From positions 8,663 through 14,010 of the forward strand of contig DPLL01000420.1 in NCBI GenBank assembly GCA_003542015.1: a stretch of 5,348 nt of DNA, given 5' to 3'. The notes below the pieces were generated by a model. It saw only the letters and a list, made by a program, of their open reading frames with translations. It was not told where the DNA came from and did no database searches. The translations under genes were made by a program, and so were the position numbers. The DNA is from Microcoleaceae cyanobacterium UBA9251. Lineage in GTDB: Bacteria; Cyanobacteriota; Cyanobacteriia; Cyanobacteriales; Microcoleaceae. Shown here in pieces: positions 1 to 5,335 of this stretch. Numbering within the stretch: the stretch's first letter is position 1; every line of letters starts with the position of its first letter.

Positions 1-120
1 CCCTTAATAAGGGGGGAACCGGAGCGTTCTTGCGTCACCCCCTACTCCCCTTTTTAAGGGAGGACAAGATGGTTCTTGCGTCACCCCCTACTCCCCTTTT
101 TAAGGGGGATTTAGGGGGAG
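1..120. repeat. Palindromic C/G-run repeats with a 34-bp direct repeat
   Basis: Three hairpin cores of the form CCC(C)TT-NNN-AAGGG(G) lie at 1-13, 48-60 and 93-107. Two of them sit inside an identical 34-bp direct repeat (27-60 and 73-106, period 46 bp) that begins TTCTTGCGTCACCCCC and ends with the hairpin. This arrangement resembles the dispersed G/C-run palindromes common between genes of filamentous cyanobacteria. A reading frame runs through it (from 30 into the ABC ATPase frame), but its translation is repeat-derived and is not taken as protein. The same hairpin core recurs inside the peptidase gene at 3610-3690. Confidence 0.85.
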
Positions 121-146
121 CGAGACTATGCTACAAGCGAGATATG

Positions 147-190
147 CAATTACCAATTACCAATTACCAATTACCAATTACCAATTACCA
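147..190. repeat. Heptanucleotide tandem array (CAATTAC)6
   Basis: Six perfect copies of CAATTAC run from 147 to 188, followed by two bases of a seventh. It is a short tandemly repeated repetitive (STRR) type array, a class described from cyanobacteria. It ends 10 bp before the ATG of the ABC ATPase gene and directly abuts its ribosome binding site (AGGA, 190-193). Copy number is likely variable between strains (inference). Confidence 0.95.
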
Positions 191-200
191 GGAACGTCAG

Positions 201-1040
201 ATGACTCAATATACTGCTGCTTCAATTAACACCAATAGCCCAGTCCACAACTCCTCTAGCTTTCTGGAAATAGAGAATTTGTTCAAGTCCTACAAAAGTG
301 CTGATGGTAGCGAATTTAGTGTGCTCGAAAAGATCAACTTAAATATTGGAGAAAATGAATTTATTTCTGTAATCGGTCACTCCGGGTGCGGCAAATCAAC
401 GCTGCTGAAAATAGTGGCTGGTTTAGAAAAACAAAGTTCGGGAATGGTGCGGCTCGAAGGCAAAGAAATTCGCCAACCAGGAGCCGATCGCATGATGGTA
501 TTTCAGCACTATGGATTGCTACCTTGGCTGACTGTGCGGGAGAATATTCGCCTGGCCGTTGATGAAGTTTTGCAAAGTCTTAGTCGCGCGGATAAGATTA
601 GTCTTGTCAACGAACACCTCGCAATGGTAAACTTAACATCCGCAGCCGACAAATATCCCGATCAAATTTCAGGGGGCATGAAACAGCGGGTGGGAATTGC
701 GCGAGCTCTGGCAATTCGACCGAAGATGTTATTAATGGATGAACCGTTTGGGGCTTTGGATGCTTTGACTCGCGGCAAGTTGCAGAAACAGGTACTGGAT
801 ATCTGGGAAAATCACAGACAAGCTGCAATGATGATTACTCATGATGTGGATGAAGCTATCTATATGTCCGATCGCATTGTGCTGATGACAAATGGCCCGG
901 CGGCGACGATCGGGGAGATTTTGTCAGTGCCTTTTTCCCATCCGCGCGATCGCCAACAGTTGCGGGAATCGAAGGAGTATTATGAACTCCGCAACTATGC
1001 TTTGAATTTTCTCGATCGCTACTTTACGCAAGACGAATAG
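201..1040 (+). CDS. nrtD: Nitrate/nitrite ABC transporter ATP-binding protein (NrtD-like)
   Basis: This 279-residue cytoplasmic ATPase would energise a nitrate/nitrite importer (NrtABCD) with permease NrtB and binding protein NrtA. Visible motifs: Walker A GHSGCGKST (59-67), Q-loop FQHYGLLPW (from 101), the family-variant signature ISGGMKQR (156-163) in place of LSGGQ, Walker B MLLMDEP (176-182, catalytic E181), D-loop GALD (184-187) and the H-loop histidine (H214). The C-terminal part, with MTNGPAA and YYELRNYAL, is characteristic of the NrtC/NrtD/CynD subgroup. No binding-protein-like extension follows, which argues for NrtD rather than NrtC; the cyanate-importer ATPase CynD remains possible. 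I chose ATG 201 because AGGA lies 7 bp upstream and the frame before it is repeat sequence. No nrtC is seen in the 200 bp upstream and no narB follows. It ends with TAG. Confidence 0.88.
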   Translation: MTQYTAASINTNSPVHNSSSFLEIENLFKSYKSADGSEFSVLEKINLNIGENEFISVIGHSGCGKSTLLKIVAGLEKQSSGMVRLEGKEIRQPGADRMMVFQHYGLLPWLTVRENIRLAVDEVLQSLSRADKISLVNEHLAMVNLTSAADKYPDQISGGMKQRVGIARALAIRPKMLLMDEPFGALDALTRGKLQKQVLDIWENHRQAAMMITHDVDEAIYMSDRIVLMTNGPAATIGEILSVPFSHPRDRQQLRESKEYYELRNYALNFLDRYFTQDE

Positions 1041-1057
1041 TCAAGAAACCAAACAAA

Positions 1058-1197
1058 TATAGCAATCCTAAATCATTCATGCAGATATGTAGGGGCGGTG
1101 CCTGTGAGTGCCCGCCCTCCGAGGGATTGGGCAACCACGGGGAGTATGGGTCGGATTGCCCCTACAAGAATTATGCAAATGATTTAGGATCGCTATA
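1058..1197. mobile_element. MITE-like element with terminal inverted repeats
   Basis: A 140-bp non-coding element fills the gap between the ABC ATPase and usp genes. Its ends are inverted repeats that match 19 of 20 bases (1058-1077 against 1178-1197, starting TATAGCAATCC), and a looser match continues to the GTAGGGG blocks at 1089-1095 and 1159-1165 (about 38 bp per arm). Both ends carry a TA, compatible with IS630/Tc1-type TA target use, but I cannot prove a target duplication. Internally there is a GGGCGG/CCGCCC hairpin (1093-1098 with 1112-1117) and a GGGCAA/TTGCCC pair (1129-1134 with 1156-1161). It encodes no transposase, so it would need one in trans. In RNA it would fold into one long hairpin and may act as a transcription end or processing site after the ATPase gene (inference). 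Confidence 0.75.
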
Positions 1198-1221
1198 GTT
1201 CACTCAAGAGAGGCGAATCCT

Positions 1222-2001
1222 GTGAATCTCAAAACAATGTTAGCGCGTTTTGAAAGTGCATTAGGAGGCTACAAATTAGCTGAAGAAATGGTGTTAGTGC
1301 CGGAACCGAAAAGACCCATTTCCTCAAGAGACAAATTAGCTAAATCTGTGAATTTCCTAGTTGGCTACAACAGTTCACCGAAAAGTCAAATAGCTTTGGA
1401 CATTGCTCTCTGGATGGCTCATCAAACTCGTTTAGTAACAACCAAAAAAGTGACGGTTCAAGTTGTTTATGTACTCGACAAAACTCAGGAGAGTTACTAT
1501 GAAGATATGTACAACTTTGCTGAGGGAAATCTATCTGTTGGCGAGCCAAGTCTGTCAGATTCAAAGACATCATCGGCTTTGAATTGTGCCGCACCTGCCA
1601 TCGCTTTACCCGCCGCCAAAATCCCATCGATATCTCCCCGGAAAACTTGGATAGATCCGCCTTATCTTCCGGCGATTTTATGTCAAAATAATCATTCCGA
1701 AATAGCAGACAGGCTGTTGTGGCAAGCCCGCTGTTTGGCGGAGGAATGGCGCGGTTTATTTAAAGCTCACCTACGCATAGGGCCTGTTGCTACAGAACTC
1801 CGAAAACTTGTAGAATTAGAGTCAGCAGATGTGCTATTTTTGGGCTGTAATTCTGTTAACCATCCGCTGGTGGGGGCACTAGGTAATAATTTTCCCTGCT
1901 GCGTGCTCGGCATTCCTTCGGGGCTCAGTTATCAGATGGATTTTCAGCCGGAAGATAATTCAAGTAAGTTAGAATTTGTGAGGGCTATACCAACTGTTTA
2001 G
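1222..2001 (+). CDS. Universal stress protein (UspA)-like protein with internal insertion
   Basis: The product is a 259-residue soluble protein with a split USP-like alpha/beta fold. The first beta-alpha-beta unit is at about 43-86 (VNFLVGYNSS... then VTVQVVYVLD). A 70-residue Ser/Pro-rich stretch (about 88-157) follows, with no recognisable domain. The second half spans about 158-232, including a helix with QARCLAEEW and the strand VLFLGCN before a Gly-rich segment (GALGNN) and the final strand CCVLGIP. Family members often bind ATP through G-2x-G-9x-G(S/T). Here that motif is degenerate (GCNSVNHPLVGALGNN), so nucleotide binding is doubtful. The start is GTG at 1222, preceded by GAGAGG (1208-1213) at 8 bp spacing; the ATG at 1237 lacks such a site. 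The gene begins 24 bp after the MITE-like element, so its promoter may lie within or at the edge of that element. The 3' end overlaps the convergent small gene by 17 bp. Confidence 0.75.
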   Translation: MNLKTMLARFESALGGYKLAEEMVLVPEPKRPISSRDKLAKSVNFLVGYNSSPKSQIALDIALWMAHQTRLVTTKKVTVQVVYVLDKTQESYYEDMYNFAEGNLSVGEPSLSDSKTSSALNCAAPAIALPAAKIPSISPRKTWIDPPYLPAILCQNNHSEIADRLLWQARCLAEEWRGLFKAHLRIGPVATELRKLVELESADVLFLGCNSVNHPLVGALGNNFPCCVLGIPSGLSYQMDFQPEDNSSKLEFVRAIPTV

Positions 2002-2233
2002 GCTTGAATTGAACTGCTCTGACCATAGACAGTTCGTTAACTAATTTTATCCGGCCTCGGCACACGGCGCGCAATAGCCGATCGATCGATCGCTTGTCTT
2101 CCTCTGTCAAGGTGTCGTCGAAAATAGCAGCCATCAAACCGTAGCGATCGGCTAGAGTAATGTAGCTGGTGTCATTGACTTCGGCAAACAACTCGCCTAA
2201 AGCCGATGGAATCAAGTTTATAGGAGTTTGCAT
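1985..2233 (-). CDS. Small conserved cyanobacterial-type protein, function unknown
   Basis: This 82-residue protein has no signal peptide or membrane segment. Its centre, ITLADRYGLMAAIFDD then TLTEEDKRSIDRLLRAV.RGRIKLVNELS (residues 25-69), looks like a compact helical unit with a charged acidic turn and a basic RGRIK end. It reminds me of a short hypothetical family found across cyanobacteria, but I cannot name a function. The open frame extends upstream to a TTG at 2350. I prefer the ATG at 2233 because the upstream residues look non-conserved and no ribosome site serves the TTG; the ATG itself also lacks a clear Shine-Dalgarno, so the start is uncertain. The gene lies 205 bp downstream of the peptidase on the same strand. 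A CRP-type palindrome at 2356-2375 suggests its own promoter. Its end overlaps the convergent usp gene. Confidence 0.7.
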   Translation of the reverse strand: MQTPINLIPSALGELFAEVNDTSYITLADRYGLMAAIFDDTLTEEDKRSIDRLLRAVCRGRIKLVNELSMVRAVQFKPKQLV

Positions 2234-2239
2234 GGCTAG

Positions 2240-2252
2240 TGAGTTGAACTCA
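2240..2252. repeat. Short perfect palindrome in the 5' leader of the small gene
   Basis: TGAGTTgAACTCA is a 13-base inverted repeat with one central base, ending 7 bp upstream of the ATG at 2233. It could be a small operator or a leader hairpin next to the ribosome site, or chance; there is no further support. Confidence 0.3.
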
Positions 2253-2355
2253 ACAATTGTGCGATCGCCTATTTCTGAATTACAGGAGCAGGCGATGGCA
2301 ATATACCCATTAACGGATATGATCCTCTCAAAAGATGTGACAGCAAACAAGAAAA

Positions 2356-2375
2356 ATTGTGAACAAGATCACAAT
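2356..2375 (-). promoter_or_regulatory. CRP/SyCRP1-type binding site (ATTGTGA-N6-TCACAAT)
   Basis: This perfect 7+7 bp inverted repeat with a 6-bp spacer contains the full CRP-family consensus TGTGA-N6-TCACA. Cyanobacterial cAMP receptor proteins (SyCRP1 type) recognise essentially this sequence. It lies in the 205-bp gap between the peptidase and the small gene and can only sensibly serve the minus strand, that is the small gene starting at 2233. A weak -10-like TATATT (2300-2305, minus strand) would put a start near 2293, with the site centred about 72 bp upstream, a class I-like position; this promoter placement is inference. Half-sites TGTGA also occur at 2336-2340 and 2390-2394. Confidence 0.6.
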
Positions 2376-2438
2376 CAATATTTGCTAATTGTGAGTGTCG
2401 CTTGAGGGCAAACAGAGTAATTGAAAAGTTAAATTTTT

Positions 2439-4448
2439 CTAAAGATTTGCGATCGGCACTTCCTCAACTAATTCAGCCAACTCAAACTTAAACACCCGCG
2501 AATAGAAATAGAATTCGCCATCCAGAGTTCTTTTGATATTTTCAGCACGACGAAAACCGTGCTGTTCCCCTTCATAAGCAACGTAAGAAACAGGCAAACC
2601 TTTTGCTTTTAATGCCTCTACCATCATTTCCGCTTGATTGGGAGGAACAACTCGATCTTCCAATCCTTGAAAGAAGATTACAGGACAAGATAAACGTTCC
2701 GTAAAGTGAATAGGCGATCGAGCTATATACAAATCTTTTCTTTCAGGATAAGGCCCAATCAATCCATCCAGATAGCGCGACTCAAACTTGTGAGTATCCG
2801 TTGCCAAAGCCGACAAATCGCTCACTCCATAATAGCTCGCACCCGCCTTAAAAACATCGCGAAAAGTAAGAGCACATAGAGTCGTGTATCCCCCTGCACT
2901 ACCACCGGCGATCGCCATTCTGTCGCCATCAACTAAACCCATTTGGGCTAAATATTTAGCACCATTAGCGCAGTCGTCAACATCCACAATTCCCCAACTA
3001 TCTTGTAATCTTTTCCTGTATTCTCGGCCGTAACCAGTGCTACCGCCATAATTCACATCCAGGACAGCAAAACCTCGACTTGTCCAGTATTGAATCTTTA
3101 AATTCATGCTGCTAGAAGTAGCAGCCGTGGGGCCACCGTGACTTTTGACCACAAGCGGCGGTTTTTCAGTTGCAGGGGCTGCGAAGTCTTGGTTTTGCGG
3201 TGGATAGAAAAAACCGAAAGCCGTTAAACCCTTTTCTGTCGGAAATGCGATCGGCACCGGCACAGAAAGGTAGCCTGTGTCAACGCTTAAATTACTCGAT
3301 CGGCGCAATACTTCTAGTTGACTTGTGACTAAATTTAGTTGTACAATAGAAGTAGATTCTGTCGGCGAAGCTCCCAGAAAAACAGCTATTTCTCCTCTAG
3401 CTTTTACAGACGAAATATCAGTGTAAGGAGTTTCAATTGTTGTTAACTGCTTTGTTTCTAAATCGATCCGGGCTAGATGCCACTTGCCTTGCTGAGTGTA
3501 AGTGCAAATAATTTCGCTCGCCGAAACAGCATAGGTTGACATTCCAAAAACCCACTGAGGAAGTCCGAATTCTGCGGCCATTTCGCACAGAGGTTCGATC
3601 CCCCCTGCACCCCTTAGCAAGGGGGGTTCTATGTCTTTTTCTCCCCTTACCAAGGGGGGTTCTATGTCTTTTTCTCCCCTTACCAAGGGGGGATTGAGGG
3701 GGATTCTATAGAGATTCCACCAGTTAGACTTGTCAGAAACAAAATACAACACTCCATCCGGCGACCATTCCGGTTGAAAAATTGACTCTTCTAAGCCACC
3801 AGCAACTAACTGTTTTTCTCCTAAATCACCGTCAGCATTAATTTCCGCCACCCACAATTCTGTCCCATCCCAAGGCATATTTGGGTGGTTCCAACTAATC
3901 CAGCACAGTTGAGAACCTTCGGGATTCAAACGCGGGGAAGCATAAAAATCATTCCCCTGAGTTAAGATCTGAATATCTTCGCCATTGTCTAAATTAATGC
4001 TAACAATGGTATTGACAGCTTCACCCTCGCCTGTATGGTCTTCGCGCACGCAAATCAGGCGATTTCTTTGCTTGTCAACAATCCCATCTGCATAGCGAAA
4101 ATTAACTATGGGCGTCAGAGGTTCGGGTTGAGAATCTAAGGTTTGACGATAAATCCGCCCGTCGGCAAAATTGGAAAAATAGACAGTGCCGCTAGCAACT
4201 GCAAATGCACCGCTGCCGTATTCATGGACGCGAGTGCGAACATTAAAAGGTTGCGGTGTTACATCATTTATTTTACCATCAGGAGTGCGTCGGACAATCA
4301 CACTTCTTCCTGCTTCTGAAGGTCGTCCTTCTATCCAGTAGATATCCTCGCCGTCAATGGCAATTTGTCCGAGTCCTACTGTTCCAGAAACAATTAAGTC
4401 TGAGGAAATAGGGGATTTCCAAGAGCCGTAAGGTGATACTGTTGTCAT
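2439..4448 (-). CDS. S9-family serine peptidase (prolyl oligopeptidase / acylaminoacyl peptidase-like)
   Basis: This 669-residue cytoplasmic peptidase (no signal peptide or membrane segment) should cleave short peptides or blocked N-termini. Residues about 20-390 form the beta-propeller gating half. Residues about 410-660 form the alpha/beta hydrolase half, with the HGGP oxyanion region (437-440), YGGSTGYGREYR (467-478), nucleophile S517 in GGSAGGY, D598 in GLEDRVVP and H630 in EQHGF, so the triad is complete. ATG 4448 is preferred: AGAAAGG lies about 4 bp upstream and the sequence starts MTTVSPYGSWKSP. The longer frame from 4535 only translates a heptamer array (repeating MPYALCP). Residues about 252-286 are a repeat-derived insertion between NWWNLYRIPL and EPLCEMAAEFGLPQWVFG. 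It lies in the propeller, away from the triad, and the frame stays open, so the enzyme is probably functional. The gene stands alone and ends with TAG; no terminator hairpin is evident. Confidence 0.9.
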   Translation of the reverse strand: MTTVSPYGSWKSPISSDLIVSGTVGLGQIAIDGEDIYWIEGRPSEAGRSVIVRRTPDGKINDVTPQPFNVRTRVHEYGSGAFAVASGTVYFSNFADGRIYRQTLDSQPEPLTPIVNFRYADGIVDKQRNRLICVREDHTGEGEAVNTIVSINLDNGEDIQILTQGNDFYASPRLNPEGSQLCWISWNHPNMPWDGTELWVAEINADGDLGEKQLVAGGLEESIFQPEWSPDGVLYFVSDKSNWWNLYRIPLNPPLVRGEKDIEPPLVRGEKDIEPPLLRGAGGIEPLCEMAAEFGLPQWVFGMSTYAVSASEIICTYTQQGKWHLARIDLETKQLTTIETPYTDISSVKARGEIAVFLGASPTESTSIVQLNLVTSQLEVLRRSSNLSVDTGYLSVPVPIAFPTEKGLTAFGFFYPPQNQDFAAPATEKPPLVVKSHGGPTAATSSSMNLKIQYWTSRGFAVLDVNYGGSTGYGREYRKRLQDSWGIVDVDDCANGAKYLAQMGLVDGDRMAIAGGSAGGYTTLCALTFRDVFKAGASYYGVSDLSALATDTHKFESRYLDGLIGPYPERKDLYIARSPIHFTERLSCPVIFFQGLEDRVVPPNQAEMMVEALKAKGLPVSYVAYEGEQHGFRRAENIKRTLDGEFYFYSRVFKFELAELVEEVPIANL
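3600..3705. repeat. Palindromic repeat inserted in frame within the peptidase gene
   Basis: Three hairpin cores CCCCTT-NNN-AAGGGG occur at 3610-3624, 3643-3657 and 3676-3690. They are set in a 33-bp tandem unit (3610-3642, 3643-3675, then a partial third copy from 3676). The 33-bp period equals 11 codons. On the minus strand it reads as PPLVRGEKDIE twice, then PPLLRGAGGIE, without stop or frameshift. The core matches the repeats at 1-108. The outer limits are estimated from where the G/C-run character ends. Confidence 0.9.
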
Positions 4449-4476
4449 ATAGCCTTTCTCAGTAACATGAGGTACG

Positions 4477-4529
4477 CATAGGGCATAGGGCATAGGGCAT
4501 AGGGCATAGGGCATAGGGTATAGGGCATA
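4477..4529. repeat. Heptanucleotide tandem array (CATAGGG)7
   Basis: Six perfect CATAGGG units (4477-4518), one variant TATAGGG (4519-4525) and a partial CATA (4526-4529) make an STRR-type array. It lies 28 bp upstream of the peptidase ATG (4448) on the minus strand, leaving the ribosome site intact. In the peptidase frame it translates as repeating MPYALCP, which can mislead start-site calls to 4535. Confidence 0.95.
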
Positions 4530-4583
4530 ACTCACAACGCTTGAGAACTGCTATATAGAATACTCAATGATTTGTGAATGAGG

Positions 4584-4640
4584 CTTTTTTACGAACCGCG
4601 AAGACGCGAAGGACACGAAGGAATATAAGAAGGAGAGGGG
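4584..4640 (+). repeat. Dispersed purine-rich repeat (ACCGCGAAGACGCGAAGGACACGAAGG type)
   Basis: After a T-run (4585-4590), a purine-rich stretch follows with near-repeats GCGAAGACGCGAAGGACACGAAGG, here best described as iterated CGCGAAG/CACGAAG at about 4597-4621, then AAGAAGGAGAGGGG. It resembles an intergenic repeat I associate with filamentous cyanobacterial genomes (recollection, not searched). An open frame from 4574 translates it to an Arg/Thr-rich peptide (TAKTRRTRRNIRRR); I regard that as non-coding. The remaining part of this intergenic region (4641-4743) shows only an AT-rich stretch with a possible weak promoter (TTGTGT 4677-4682, TATATT 4702-4707, 19-bp spacer). Confidence 0.5.
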
Positions 4641-4743
4641 TTTCTAGAGGATTTGGGCTTGTTATAGTTGGGACAGTTGTGTTTGTCAGAATAAATAAAT
4701 GTATATTTGTAGTTTACAGTAATTTACTCTCAAGGCGATCGCC

Positions 4744-5290
4744 ATGTCCAAAAAATTGGTACTTATGGATCGTGATGGTGCGGTAGATGATTATCTGTCC
4801 GTCGTTTTGCTGATGAGTCTGCAGGAAGTTGAAACTCTGGGAGTAATTGTAACTCCTGCTGACTACTATATTCAACCTGCGGTGAGCCCTACTCGGAAAA
4901 TTCTCGATTTGATGGGATGTTCTGATGTGCCGGTGGCGGCGAGTACGGTGCGTGGACTTAATCCGTTTCCGGTGTTGTTTCGGCGAGATTCTTTTGCAGT
5001 CGATCGACTTCCTATTTTAAATGAAAAAGGAACTATTGACACGCCGTTAATATCTGAACCTGGACAAAATTTTATGGTGCGAGTTTTGCAAGCAGCACCA
5101 TAACCTGTTACATTAATAGTAACTGCCTTTAACAACAGTAGCGGAAGCTTTGGATATCGCGCCGGAAATTGAGAGCAAAATTCAGGAAATTGTGTGGATG
5201 GGAGGTGCGCTGAATGTTCCTGGTAATTTTAGCAAAGCTCTGTAACCCGGACAAGATATGTCGGCGGAATGGAATGCTTATTGGGACCCG
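4744..5290 (+). pseudogene. Nucleoside hydrolase (IUNH family) pseudogene, truncated
   Basis: An intact gene would encode a ribonucleoside hydrolase of roughly 300 residues that splits nucleosides into base and ribose. The N-terminus starts at ATG 4744 (AAGG at 4732-4735, overlapping a HIP1 palindrome) and carries the metal-binding motif as DRDGAVDD (D9, D11, D15, D16; the usual form is DxDPGxDD). Homology is interrupted at TAA 5101-5103, where CAA (Gln) would fit. The same frame continues as PVTLIVT, then about two bases are missing near 5125-5128. The second frame reads LTTVAEALDIAPEIESKIQEIVWMGGALNVPGN (5129-5227), hits a second TAA (5243-5245), then continues PGQDMSAEWNAYWDP up to 5290. 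There the similarity stops at AT-rich repeat sequence, losing about the last 40% of the protein. The 119-residue product of the first frame is unlikely to be active. Confidence 0.85.
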
Positions 5291-5335
5291 GAATTCGTAA
5301 TTCGTCATTGATTAATTCCTAATTAATTACGACTT
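5291..5335. repeat. AT-rich repeat at the truncated end of the nucleoside hydrolase
   Basis: GAATTCGTAATTCGT, an imperfect AATTCGT tandem pair (5292-5298, 5299-5305), is followed by a perfect AT-rich hairpin ATTAATT-CCT-AATTAAT (5311-5327) and TACGAC. Similarity to nucleoside hydrolases ends exactly where this begins. It looks like another small intergenic repeat, possibly marking the deletion or insertion junction that removed the gene's 3' end. Confidence 0.55.

Noticed and set aside
30..200. N-terminal extension of the ABC ATPase (57 extra residues)
   Set aside because: The extension only translates the G/C-run palindromes and the CAATTAC array; ATG 201 has a good ribosome site and fits the family's usual length.
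2079..2092. CGATCGATCGATCG run as a regulatory site
   Set aside because: It lies inside the small gene's coding sequence and reflects the general abundance of CGATCG in HIP1-rich cyanobacterial genomes.
2169..2405. 78-residue plus-strand open frame
   Set aside because: It is largely antisense to the small minus-strand gene and its leader; no recognisable protein features.
2423..2439. Possible terminator after the peptidase (GAAAA...TTTTC)
   Set aside because: The stem would be five A/T-rich pairs with no G/C core, too weak for an intrinsic terminator.
3600..3705. CRISPR-like array
   Set aside because: The units are directly tandem with no unique spacers and lie inside an open reading frame.
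4449..4535. N-terminal extension of the peptidase (29 extra residues)
   Set aside because: It is a translation of the CATAGGG array; the ATG at 4448 has a ribosome site and a normal family N-terminus.
4540..4575. Peptidase promoter around the TATATAG near 4551
   Set aside because: Candidate -35 boxes on the minus strand give spacers that are too short (15 bp or less), so I could not support a specific promoter.
4574..4786. 70-residue Arg-rich open frame
   Set aside because: It translates a purine-rich dispersed repeat and then runs out of frame into the nucleoside hydrolase start; no protein-like features or ribosome site.
5101..5245. Reassignment of TAA to glutamine
   Set aside because: The four intact genes all end in TAG, and both TAA codons in the nucleoside hydrolase sit where Gln could fit. 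However a frameshift and a truncation are also present, and cyanobacteria use the standard bacterial code, so simple gene decay explains it better.
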